From the NCBI GenBank assembly GCA_001871435.1, contig MNVC01000014.1, forward strand, positions 1 to 59,118: 59,118 nucleotides of DNA, given 5' to 3'. The position numbers and the translations under genes are program-made. Source of the DNA: Candidatus Magasanikbacteria bacterium CG1_02_32_51 (lineage in GTDB: Bacteria > Patescibacteriota > Patescibacteriia > Magasanikbacterales > UBA922). This document shows, one piece after another, positions 26,823-34,759 of this stretch (positions within the stretch are counted from its first letter, which is position 1; every line of letters starts with the position of its first letter). The notes under the pieces are model-generated. The model made no database searches. It saw only the letters and a list, made by a program, of their open reading frames with translations, and had not been told where the DNA came from.

Positions 26823-27656
26823 ATGATTTTTGATAAATTATCAGGTGGTTTGGGAAATCAAATGTTCCAATATGCTGCAGGCTATAGTTTGTCACTTAAT
26901 AATAGAATACCCTTAAATTTGGATTTGTCTTCATTTGAACATAAAAAAACCGGTATCACACATAGATATTTTCTTTTGAATAAATTTAATATTGATAGAA
27001 ATATTTTAATAAATCATATGGAAAAAATTAGTGGTTATAGAAAATTTTTATCTAAATTTATTACAAAGTTTTTTGGAGAAAATTTTTATTACAATATTAC
27101 ATTTTTAAGTAGCAAGTATCTTGATGGCTACTTCCAAAGTGAAAAATATTTCAAAAATATTGAAGACATCCTTAGAAAAGAATTTACCTTGAAAAATGAA
27201 ATGAGTGTGGTTGCTAGACAAGTAGAAAGTAAAATTTCTAATAGTATCAATTCTGTTTCTTTACATATTCGTCGTGGGGATTATGTACTTGATAATAAGA
27301 CTAACTCATATCACGGTATTTGTGATTTGGATTATTACAAAAAAGCTGTGGAATATTTCAAAAATAAATTAGGTGAGTTGAATATTTTTGTTTTTTCTGA
27401 TGATATAGTTTGGGTTAAAGAAAATTTGAGATTTGAAAACCTGTACTTTGTTTCTAGTCCTGATATAAAAGACTATGAAGAATTGATTCTCATGAGTAGA
27501 TGTAAGCATAATATTATTGCCAATAGTAGCTTTAGTTGGTGGGGGGCTTGGTTGAATGCTAACAAAAATAAGACAGTGATAACACCAAAAAAATGGTTTC
27601 AAAAATATAATATCAATCAAAAACATATTGTACCTAAATCTTGGATAAGATTATGA
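26823..27656 (+). CDS. GT11 alpha-1,2-fucosyltransferase
   Basis: A 277-aa GT11 enzyme with all motifs intact: GGLGNQMFQYAAGYSL, SLHIRRGDYV (donor binding), and IIANSSFSWWGAWLN. It would transfer L-fucose from GDP-fucose made by the Gmd/Fcl pair at 6439-8608. It is the second GT11 in the cluster and the more canonical one. A short ORF begins at its TGA stop (ATGA overlap). Confidence 0.92.
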   Translation: MIFDKLSGGLGNQMFQYAAGYSLSLNNRIPLNLDLSSFEHKKTGITHRYFLLNKFNIDRNILINHMEKISGYRKFLSKFITKFFGENFYYNITFLSSKYLDGYFQSEKYFKNIEDILRKEFTLKNEMSVVARQVESKISNSINSVSLHIRRGDYVLDNKTNSYHGICDLDYYKKAVEYFKNKLGELNIFVFSDDIVWVKENLRFENLYFVSSPDIKDYEELILMSRCKHNIIANSSFSWWGAWLNANKNKTVITPKKWFQKYNINQKHIVPKSWIRL

Positions 27657-27769
27657 TAGAAGTAGTCAAACCAAAAAATAGTATTGACATGGATATTTGT
27701 AGTCGTACTAGATATACTGTTGAAGAAATTTATAGTGATTCGTTACGAGACTTAATAATAGGATTTTAG
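27653..27769 (+). CDS. 38-aa ORF overlapping the GT11 stop
   Basis: MIEVVKPKNSIDMDICSRTR...SLRDLIIGF, with an ATGA overlap on the upstream stop, which suggests translational coupling. Too short for the ORF track. I do not recognise it; it could be a remnant of a longer sugar-metabolism protein. It fills the otherwise empty 126-bp gap before the nucleotidyltransferase. Confidence 0.35.
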   Translation: MIEVVKPKNSIDMDICSRTRYTVEEIYSDSLRDLIIGF

Positions 27770-27788
27770 TTTTTATTTCGCATTGTAT

Positions 27789-28565
27789 ATGAAAGTTTTG
27801 ATTTTAGCTGGCGGGCAGGGAACTCGTTTGGGTGAACTCGGAAAACAGATTGCCAAGCCCATGATCAAGGTATGTGGTAAGCCTGTTTTGGAATACCAAA
27901 TAGAATTATTGTCTAGATATGATTTTAGTAATATAGTATTAGTGGTAGGACATTTACAAGAACAAATTATGGAATATTTTGGTAACGGGGATAAATGGGG
28001 TGTTAAAATTCAATATGATAACCAGAATATTGAGATGGGAACAGCTGGAAGAATAAAAAATTTACAAGTTGATTTAGAAGACGATTTTTTTGTGCTTTAT
28101 GGTGATTTGATGTTTAATGTTAATTTGGTAAAAATGTTGAAGGCACATAATCAATACAAATTAACCTTTGGTAATCAATTGTTGGGTACTCTACTTGTTC
28201 AACCCACTAATCATCCACATGATTGTGATTTGCTGGAAGTGAATGATGGTGGTGTGATTAATAAGATTTTTTCTAAACCACATCCTGTTGGCAGGACATG
28301 TCGAAATTTGAATAATGCAGCTATTTACATATTCACTCCTCAAATTTTTAGAACAATTGAGTCTAATCGTGCATTAGACTTTGGTAGAGATATTTTTCCC
28401 ACGATTGTTGAAGAAAGAAAGGGAATATTATGTGCATATAAAAGTGATGAATATTTGCAGGATATGGGCACACCTGAGCGTTTGAAAGAGGTTGAGTTAG
28501 ATGTTATGTCAGGACGATATGAAAAAGGCATGTTGTGTGTCGAAGAGAAAGATTTTTTGAATTAA
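27789..28565 (+). CDS. hddC: Sugar-1-phosphate nucleotidyltransferase (HddC-like, GDP-heptose pathway)
   Basis: A 258-aa nucleotidyltransferase with the signature VLILAGGQGTRLGELGKQIAKPMI (P-K-P-M appears as A-K-P-M), VLVVGHLQEQI, and FVLYGDLMF. Its position beside a HAD phosphatase, a heptose-phosphate kinase and GmhA indicates D-glycero-D-manno-heptose-1-phosphate guanylyltransferase. From sequence alone another hexose-1-phosphate nucleotidyltransferase is possible. I chose ATG 27789 rather than the TTG two codons earlier. Confidence 0.8.
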   Translation: MKVLILAGGQGTRLGELGKQIAKPMIKVCGKPVLEYQIELLSRYDFSNIVLVVGHLQEQIMEYFGNGDKWGVKIQYDNQNIEMGTAGRIKNLQVDLEDDFFVLYGDLMFNVNLVKMLKAHNQYKLTFGNQLLGTLLVQPTNHPHDCDLLEVNDGGVINKIFSKPHPVGRTCRNLNNAAIYIFTPQIFRTIESNRALDFGRDIFPTIVEERKGILCAYKSDEYLQDMGTPERLKEVELDVMSGRYEKGMLCVEEKDFLN

Positions 28566-28580
28566 ATATTAGTGATTTGT

Positions 28581-29282
28581 ATGAATAAAAAAATTGGAGT
28601 AGCTTTTGATTTGGAAGGTACAGTGATAGATGTGGAAGAATGTCACCATCTAGCACATCTTAAAATTGCCAAACAATTAGGGCTTAATTTATCAGTGTCG
28701 GATGCTATCGAAAAGATAGAACACTTCATAGGTGGTCCAGACATTTTGATTATGGAAGAAATTTTAGTATTGAGTGGTAAATCTGGTAATTCAGAACAGT
28801 TGCTTCAAGAAGACAATAAACTATATAAAGAATTTTTATCTACTGCAGTAATTAAAACTAGAGAAGGTTTTAGGGAGTGTTTGGAAGAGCTTAAAAAAAA
28901 TGAGATTGCGCTATCTGTTGGTTCTTTGTCCTCTAAAGATGAAGCTACTTATTTGATGAGGTGTTCAGGTTTAAATAAATTAATTCCTTCTGCTAACATT
29001 GTATATCGTGAAAGTGTAAAACATCTTAAGCCAGCGCAGGATGTATTTCTGGAAACAGCTCAAAGAATGGGGATTGATTTAGCAAATCAAATTGTTTTTG
29101 AAGACTCACCACGAGGTGTTATGTCAGCGGTGAATGCGGGTTCAAAAATGGTGATTGGTATGCCGGTTTATAACTGGCCTGCCACCAGGAATGCTTTACA
29201 AATTGCAGGTGCAAAGTATATATTTGGGAGCTGGAAAGAAGTAAATATATATGCTATTATAAAAGAGTTAAATAGCCTATGA
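28581..29282 (+). CDS. HAD-superfamily phosphatase (GmhB role likely)
   Basis: 233 aa. HAD motif I is FDLEGTVID: the second acidic residue is Glu instead of the usual Asp, as known in the MtnC-type group. Motif II is SVGSLSSKD, the lysine lies in VKHLKPAQDVF, and motif IV is IVFEDSPRGVMSA; a cap domain is present, as in beta-phosphoglucomutase relatives. In this position it would remove the 7-phosphate from heptose-1,7-bisphosphate. It is not a classical GmhB by sequence. It overlaps hddA by 4 nt. I chose ATG 28581 over the GTG three codons upstream. Confidence 0.75.
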   Translation: MNKKIGVAFDLEGTVIDVEECHHLAHLKIAKQLGLNLSVSDAIEKIEHFIGGPDILIMEEILVLSGKSGNSEQLLQEDNKLYKEFLSTAVIKTREGFRECLEELKKNEIALSVGSLSSKDEATYLMRCSGLNKLIPSANIVYRESVKHLKPAQDVFLETAQRMGIDLANQIVFEDSPRGVMSAVNAGSKMVIGMPVYNWPATRNALQIAGAKYIFGSWKEVNIYAIIKELNSL

Positions 29283-30277
29283 TTATAGTAAAAGCCCCTT
29301 TGCGAATTACATTTGTTGGTGATGCAACCGATTTGCCTGGTTTTTGTAGTGTCTACCCTGGTCAATTGATTTCGACTACCATAAATAAATATGTTTATAT
29401 TGCTATTAATAATAGCTATCAGTTAAAAAAGTATATTATTAAATATAATATTACTGAGGAAGTGGAATTGGTTAGTGATATCAAGCATGACAGATTTAGG
29501 ACAATGCTGTCTGATTTGGGTATTAATGGTGGTATTGAAATTGGGGTATTTTCTGATTTGCCTGGTAATACTGGTCTAGGATCGTCGTCTGCTTTTTCTG
29601 TAGCCTTAATAAAGGCTTTATATAAACATCTAGGTAAAGATATTGATTCCCGAGGGGTGGCTGAAGAAGCATCAAGACTAGAGATTGATTTATTAAAAGA
29701 ACCTATCGGTAAACAGGATCAATATGCGACTGCGTTTGGAGGTTTTAATCATTTGCAGTTTAATCTAGATGGTAGTGTAGATGTTTTTCCACTTAAAATA
29801 GATTCCAATAAGATTAAAAAATTAGAGGACTATTCAATGTTATTTTTTACTGGTATTACTCGTCACGCCTCTAGTATACTGACAGAGCAAGTGAAAAAAA
29901 TAAAAGAAAATTTTGATACTTATAAAAATATGGCAGATTCTGTAACAGAATTTGAGAAAGCTTTGTTGGATGAAAATATGAATAAAATTGGGGAAATGAT
30001 AGACAGAGAGTGGCAGTGGAAAAAAACTTTAGCATCCAATGTGAGTAATGATTTGATAGACAAATTACATCAAATAGCTAAAAATGCTGGTGTTTTGGGA
30101 GGACGATTGATTGGAGCTGGTTCTGGTGGTTGCTTGTATTGTGTTGTGGAACCAAGTAAAAGAGATATTGTTTCGCAAGCTTTAATGGCACAGGCCAAAA
30201 TAGAAGGTCTGTTAGATTTTGCAGAAGTGCCAATAAAATTTGTTACTAAAGGATCGGATTTAATTTTTAATGAATAA
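29279..30277 (+). CDS. hddA: D-glycero-alpha-D-manno-heptose-7-phosphate kinase
   Basis: A 332-aa GHMP kinase. IVKAPLRITFVGDATDLPGF at the N-terminus is typical of HddA, the ATP-binding motif is PGNTGLGSSSAFSVALI, and the C-terminal motif is GRLIGAGSGGCLYC. It makes heptose-1,7-bisphosphate from heptose-7-phosphate. The 4-nt overlap with the HAD gene and the 3-nt gap to gmhA show tight coupling. A fucose-kinase-like activity is an alternative but the context argues against it. Confidence 0.9.
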   Translation: MIIVKAPLRITFVGDATDLPGFCSVYPGQLISTTINKYVYIAINNSYQLKKYIIKYNITEEVELVSDIKHDRFRTMLSDLGINGGIEIGVFSDLPGNTGLGSSSAFSVALIKALYKHLGKDIDSRGVAEEASRLEIDLLKEPIGKQDQYATAFGGFNHLQFNLDGSVDVFPLKIDSNKIKKLEDYSMLFFTGITRHASSILTEQVKKIKENFDTYKNMADSVTEFEKALLDENMNKIGEMIDREWQWKKTLASNVSNDLIDKLHQIAKNAGVLGGRLIGAGSGGCLYCVVEPSKRDIVSQALMAQAKIEGLLDFAEVPIKFVTKGSDLIFNE

Positions 30278-30280
30278 TAT

Positions 30281-30868
30281 ATGGAAGAAGATTTGAAATT
30301 AGTTGAACATTCTCATGATTATTTTGATCGTCTAAAAAAAGCCTTAGATGATTTTGACCATTCTGGATTGCATCGATTAATCAAAAAAATTGAACCATTG
30401 CGCGGTACAGAAAAAACTATTATTGTGGCTGGTAATGGTGGTAGTTCTTCTACCTGTTCTCATATGGTTACTGATATTGCTAAAACTATTTTAGGTAAGA
30501 ATGCTAAAGAAAAAGGAAATCGTTTTAGAATAATGTCACTAAATGATAATACACCTATTGTGACTGCCTGGGCTAACGATGAAGGGTATGAACATATTTT
30601 TTCTCAGCAGTTAAAAAATATGGGTCGATCTGGAGATTTATTGATTGTTCTTACTGGTAGTGGTCAATCTCCTAATATTATTGAGCTTGTTAAAATGGCA
30701 AAAACTATGGGAATATATAGTTTTGGTATTTCTGGATTTGATGGGGGTCTATTGAAGGAGTTGTGTGATGATTATTTACTTGCTGTTTCGAACGACTATG
30801 GAATTATTGAAGATTTTCATATGATAGTAGTTCATTTGATTACTGATTGGTTTAAAAAGATGGCATAA
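30281..30868 (+). CDS. gmhA: Sedoheptulose-7-phosphate isomerase (SIS domain)
   Basis: A 195-aa SIS-domain protein. IIVAGNGGSSSTCSHMVTDIAK and LIVLTGSGQSPNIIELVKMAK are the phosphosugar-binding loops, and IEDFHMIVVHLI carries the catalytic histidine region. It converts sedoheptulose 7-phosphate to D-glycero-D-manno-heptose 7-phosphate, the entry to the GDP-heptose route formed with hddA, the HAD phosphatase and hddC. It starts 3 nt after hddA. Confidence 0.92.
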   Translation: MEEDLKLVEHSHDYFDRLKKALDDFDHSGLHRLIKKIEPLRGTEKTIIVAGNGGSSSTCSHMVTDIAKTILGKNAKEKGNRFRIMSLNDNTPIVTAWANDEGYEHIFSQQLKNMGRSGDLLIVLTGSGQSPNIIELVKMAKTMGIYSFGISGFDGGLLKELCDDYLLAVSNDYGIIEDFHMIVVHLITDWFKKMA

Positions 30869-30871
30869 AAT

Positions 30872-31660
30872 ATGGCTATAAAAATTAGTATAATAATGTT
30901 GACTTATAATCGGGCGCATTATTTGCCTATGGCGATTGATAGTGTTTTTAGTCAATCTTTTTCAGATTGGGAATTAATTGTTGTTGATGGAGGGTCGACA
31001 GATGATACTGAAAATTTGATTAAAAATTATCAAGATAAGGATAGTAGAATTGTTTATATTAGAAAAGACAAGGTACTCGGCATTTCTAAATGCCGTAACG
31101 TAGGTTTGAATCTGGCCAAAGGTGAATATATCGCAGTGCTGGACAGTGATGATATTTGGTGTGATAAAGAAAAATTAGCTAAGCAATTAGATTTTTTGCT
31201 GAAAAATAGTGATTGTTTTTTGGTTGGTGGTGGAGTAATTGTAATAGATGAACATGGTGTGGAGAAGAGTCGGTATTTACATGCCATAACAGATGAAGAA
31301 ATTAAGAAACAAATTTTATTACGAAATCAGTTTGCTCATTCAGCAGTTTTGTATCGGAGAGACAAAGCTCAGGCAGTTGGTGGTTATGCTTTGGACGTAA
31401 AAATTGGAGAAGAGTATGATTTGTGGTTGCGTATGGGTCGCTTTGGCACATTTTATAATCTCAAAGATTATGTTGTAAATTATAGAATCCATAATCAAGG
31501 TGCCTGTGTGGTTGATAGATTGGGTGGGGCACTAGACACTCTTAAAATTATAAAAAAATATCGTCATAATTATCCAAATTATTTTTTAGCTTGGATAAAA
31601 GCTATTTTAAGAATGGGATATTATTTATGGCTTAAATTCACTGATCGATTCAGATTTTGA
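30872..31660 (+). CDS. GT2 family glycosyltransferase
   Basis: A 262-aa GT-A enzyme: ISIIMLTYNRAHYLPMAIDSVFSQSF, LIVVDGGSTDDTENLI, GISKCRNVGLNLAKGEYIAVLDSDDIW (metal-binding DSD), and EEYDLWLRMG for the acceptor side. It starts 3 nt after gmhA, so a heptosyl donor is plausible but not provable. Confidence 0.92.
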   Translation: MAIKISIIMLTYNRAHYLPMAIDSVFSQSFSDWELIVVDGGSTDDTENLIKNYQDKDSRIVYIRKDKVLGISKCRNVGLNLAKGEYIAVLDSDDIWCDKEKLAKQLDFLLKNSDCFLVGGGVIVIDEHGVEKSRYLHAITDEEIKKQILLRNQFAHSAVLYRRDKAQAVGGYALDVKIGEEYDLWLRMGRFGTFYNLKDYVVNYRIHNQGACVVDRLGGALDTLKIIKKYRHNYPNYFLAWIKAILRMGYYLWLKFTDRFRF

Positions 31661-31663
31661 GTT

Positions 31664-32755
31664 ATGAAAATCCTTTATCTCATAACAAAATCCGAAGCCG
31701 GTGGAGCACAAACTCACGTATTAGAACTTTGTAATTATTTTGTTAAACAAAACGAAGTAGTTGTGATGGCTAATGGCATTGGTTGGTTAAAATATAAATG
31801 TGAAGATTTAAAAATAAGTTATGTAGAAAATCAATATTTTTCCAATAGTAGTAATCCTATTAGAATTTGGAAAGCTATCAAAGAAATAAAAAAAATAGCA
31901 AAAGATTTTCAACCAGACATTGTTCATTGTCATAGTTCGGCCGCAGCTTTTTTTACTAGATTGGCAATACAAGGTAAATACAAAACAATATATACTGCCC
32001 ATGGTTGGGGGTTCAACATTGGTATGAATTCTATTGTGAGATTTTTGGTTTTGTTGACAGAAAAGTTTAATGCTAAATATACAGACAAGTACATTTGTGT
32101 TTCAAAATTTGTAAAAAAATTAGGAATGAAATATAAATTAGCAAAGGAAGATAAATTTGTAGTAATTTATAATGGAATCAATAAGACAACAGACAACAGA
32201 CAACAGACAACAGACAATTCAAAAATTAGACTTATGTTTGTGGGTCGTTTGGCTGAGCCAAAAAGACCAGAGATGATTATTGAAGTGATTGGTAATTTTG
32301 AAAAGGAAATTCAAGATAAGATACAGCTGACAATTATAGGAGATGGGAAGAAAAAAGAATTTTTACAAAATTTAGCTAAAGAAAAAAAAGTAGATGTTAT
32401 TTTTGCTGGAAATTTGGAACGTAATAAAGTAATTGATGAACTAGTAAAAAGTGACATCTTTGTTTTTGTCTCAGCGTGGGAGGGTTTTCCTTATACTATT
32501 CTTGAAGCTATGTCAGTTGGTTTGCCAGTTATAGCTAGTAACGTTGGAGGGATATCAGAAGTAGTGGATAATACAGTGGGACGTCTGGTGGAAAATGGGT
32601 CTATCCAAATAGCTCAAGCTTTGTTAGAATTGATAAACAATCCTGAATTGAGGTGGAAGCTAGGTAAAAATGGACGAAAACTGATAGAGAATAAGTTTAG
32701 CCTAGAAAAAATGTTGAAAGAAACAGAAAAAATTTATAAAGAAGTTTTAAGTTAA
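31664..32755 (+). CDS. GT4 family glycosyltransferase with repeat-encoded linker
   Basis: 363 aa, GT-B fold. ILYLITKSEAGGAQTHVLELC is the acceptor-side loop, VHCHSSAAAFFTRLA and TAHGWGFN follow, and WEGFPYTILEAMSVGLPVIASNVGGISEVV forms the donor site. Between the two domains (VIYNGINK ... IRLMFVGRLAEP) the linker NKTTDNRQQTTDNSK is encoded by a tandem heptamer repeat (32184-32216). The enzyme core is complete, so the repeat appears tolerated. It ends the dense glycosyltransferase run. Confidence 0.92.
   Translation: MKILYLITKSEAGGAQTHVLELCNYFVKQNEVVVMANGIGWLKYKCEDLKISYVENQYFSNSSNPIRIWKAIKEIKKIAKDFQPDIVHCHSSAAAFFTRLAIQGKYKTIYTAHGWGFNIGMNSIVRFLVLLTEKFNAKYTDKYICVSKFVKKLGMKYKLAKEDKFVVIYNGINKTTDNRQQTTDNSKIRLMFVGRLAEPKRPEMIIEVIGNFEKEIQDKIQLTIIGDGKKKEFLQNLAKEKKVDVIFAGNLERNKVIDELVKSDIFVFVSAWEGFPYTILEAMSVGLPVIASNVGGISEVVDNTVGRLVENGSIQIAQALLELINNPELRWKLGKNGRKLIENKFSLEKMLKETEKIYKEVLS
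32184..32216 (+). repeat. Heptamer array (CAACAGA)n inside the GT4 gene
   Basis: About 4.5 copies of CAACAGA. Its reverse complement (TCTGTTG) uses the same unit style as the hairpin arm at 50815-50850 (GTCTGTA units). Translated in frame as the interdomain linker. Confidence 0.75.
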
Positions 32756-32791
32756 AAGTTTGTAAAGTTCTTAAAGTTTATAAAGTAACTT
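32754..32791 (+). repeat. Solitary 9-nt-unit arm (AAAGTTNNT)
   Basis: Units AAAGTTTGT, AAAGTTCTT, AAAGTTTAT, AAAGT directly after the GT4 stop. The same units form the hairpin at 49377-49440. No complementary arm is visible nearby. The rest of the gap to 32891 is AT-rich and has TATAAT at 32878-32883, close to the ugd ATG. Confidence 0.65.
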
Positions 32792-32891
32792 TTGTTAAAT
32801 TACTAAGCAGTTCAATTATCCAATAAACCAATTAACTAATTATCTACATTTTTTTAAATAAAATTTACATGATTTATTATAATCATGGTTA

Positions 32892-34274
32892 ATGAAAAAA
32901 CCTATGAAACTCCTCTATATTGGTGCCGGATATGTTGGTACTTGTTCAGCAGCTGTCTCTGCCTCAAGTGGGCATGATGTTTTGGTGTATGACATTGATG
33001 AAAAGAAGATAAGTATGTTGTCTTCAGGTGACCGTGACCAGATAGAAGCTTGTCTTTTCGAAGAAGGTCTTAGTGATTTGTTGGTTCGTAATCAAGAAAG
33101 AATAAAATTTACTTTGGATTATCGCAAAGTTGTAGATTTTTTGGATACCTGTGATGCTATTTTCATGTGTTTGCCAACTCCGGAAATTGGAGAAACAGGG
33201 GAGAGTGATCTTAGATATTACAATGAGGCGGCACAGCAATTGGCAGAAAATTTGGCCAAGAGAACTGCTGGAACACAAGAAAAATATATTGTTATAATCA
33301 ACAAAAGTACTGTACCGATAGATATGGTGGATAAGACCTCTGAGATTTTGGAAAGTATGGGTGTCAAGAATTTTGGGGTGGTTTCTAATCCAGAATTTTT
33401 GGTAGAAGGTAAAGCCATTCAAGCATCTATCAAGCCTGATAGAATTGTGGTTGGTGCTTGGACTCAAAAAGATTTTGAAATAATGAGAAAAGTCTATGAA
33501 CGATTCTACAATTCACCTCAGACAAAATATATTGAGATAAATCCCAAAGAAGCGGCAGCAAGTAAACTTCTTGCCAATTATATACTTTTCAATAAATTGG
33601 CTGTGTGTTTCGACGTGGTTGGTCGTACTTGCGAGAGTTTTGAAAATCTTCAATTTGAAAATGTTCGCAATGCTTTGGTCGCAGATCCACGTATTGGAAG
33701 TTGGGGGCTGTACAATAGCCTTTATGCTGGAGGAAGTTGTCTTATCAAAGACGCTCGTTCGCTTTCTCATCAACTCAAATATAAAAATCAAAATACTACA
33801 CTAGTTGATGAGGTTTATTTATCAAACAAAAGACAACTTAATAATTTTTTGAGTAGAATTGATCAAATAATAGATTCTAATTGGTCGAATAAGAAAGTCA
33901 CAATTTTAGGTACAGCATTCAAGCGTGATACCAATGATATTCGCAATTCAGCTAGTATAGAAATTATGAAATATTTGGAAAATAAAAGTATTTCACAAAT
34001 AAATATTTATGATCCAGCTGGGATGGATAATTTCAAAAAAATGTTTGGAGAATCAGAAAAAGTGAAGTATCATCATCACGAATTTGAAGCAATCAAGAAT
34101 TCTGATATAATAATCATAGCTACTGATTGGCCACAGTTTCGTGGTTTGGCTGATGTCATTATTTCTGAGCTTTCTAGCAAACCTTTGATTGCTGATGGGC
34201 GTCGTATGCTCCAACATCGTTATCAGGATTTGAAAGACGCGGGGTTTAAGGTGATTGCAGTAGGAAGTAGATAG
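32892..34274 (+). CDS. ugd: UDP-glucose/GDP-mannose dehydrogenase family protein (UDP-glucose 6-dehydrogenase likely)
   Basis: A 460-aa NAD-dependent four-electron dehydrogenase. LLYIGAGYVGTCSAAVSA is the Rossmann motif, NKSTVPIDMVDK and SNPEFLVEGKAI are conserved, and YAGGSCLIKD holds the catalytic cysteine (usually GGxCFPKD). The C-terminal domain has GTAFKRDTNDIRNSASIEI. It would make UDP-glucuronate for the repeat unit. The LIKD variant and some sequence differences leave the exact substrate open. A TATAAT 9 bp before the start suggests a nearly leaderless transcript. Confidence 0.88.
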   Translation: MKKPMKLLYIGAGYVGTCSAAVSASSGHDVLVYDIDEKKISMLSSGDRDQIEACLFEEGLSDLLVRNQERIKFTLDYRKVVDFLDTCDAIFMCLPTPEIGETGESDLRYYNEAAQQLAENLAKRTAGTQEKYIVIINKSTVPIDMVDKTSEILESMGVKNFGVVSNPEFLVEGKAIQASIKPDRIVVGAWTQKDFEIMRKVYERFYNSPQTKYIEINPKEAAASKLLANYILFNKLAVCFDVVGRTCESFENLQFENVRNALVADPRIGSWGLYNSLYAGGSCLIKDARSLSHQLKYKNQNTTLVDEVYLSNKRQLNNFLSRIDQIIDSNWSNKKVTILGTAFKRDTNDIRNSASIEIMKYLENKSISQINIYDPAGMDNFKKMFGESEKVKYHHHEFEAIKNSDIIIIATDWPQFRGLADVIISELSSKPLIADGRRMLQHRYQDLKDAGFKVIAVGSR

Positions 34275-34280
34275 ATGAAA

Positions 34281-34744
34281 AATTTTGAATTTTGAATTTT
34301 GAATTTTAAAACAATTTTATAATTTTTTAATTTTAAATGGAGGCTATGAATTATGATTTAGAAGAAAGAACGTTGAAGTTTAGTAAAGAAGTTTTAATTT
34401 TTTTATCTGGATTAACAAGTAGTCCAATAAATAATCCAATTATTTCTCAGTTAGTTCGTTCTGCAACTAGTGTTGGTGCAAATTATAGAGAAGCAAATGC
34501 GGCTAGTTCTAAAAAAGATTTCAAAAATAAAATATCAATATCAAGAAAAGAAGCTAATGAAACAAAGTATTGGATAGAATTATTAGGTAATATAGAGTAT
34601 GATAAAGAAGAGTTGCGTAAATTTTGGCAAGAAGCTCATGAATTATCATTAATTTTTGGGAAAATATTTCATAGTTTAACTAGTTAATTCAAAATTTTGT
34701 AATTAGTTAATTGTTTTAAAATTTAAAATTCGAAATTCAAAATT
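34281..34744. mobile_element. Hairpin element B: heptamer arms enclosing a four-helix-bundle gene
   Basis: The left arm (34281-34316) and the reverse complement of the right arm (34709-34744) match at 34 of 36 positions by my count; both are GAATTTT heptamers ending AAAACAATT. The four-helix-bundle gene lies in the apex. The same arms occur without the gene at 7528-7648. Confidence 0.7.
34337..34687 (+). CDS. Four-helix-bundle protein (S23/IVP family)
   Basis: A 116-aa helical protein. Family motifs: PIISQLVRSATSVGANYREANAASSKKDFKNKISISRKEANETKYWIELLG, and HELSLIFGKIFHSL. The start could be 34337 or ATG 34346, which follows GGAGG. Its relative at 53239 shares the RSATS.GANY.EA...SKKDF pattern, while the one at 5969 is more distant. 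It sits in the apex of hairpin element B between ugd and galE, unrelated to either. Function unknown. Confidence 0.87.
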   Translation: MEAMNYDLEERTLKFSKEVLIFLSGLTSSPINNPIISQLVRSATSVGANYREANAASSKKDFKNKISISRKEANETKYWIELLGNIEYDKEELRKFWQEAHELSLIFGKIFHSLTS

Positions 34745-34759
34745 ATAAATATATTTATT

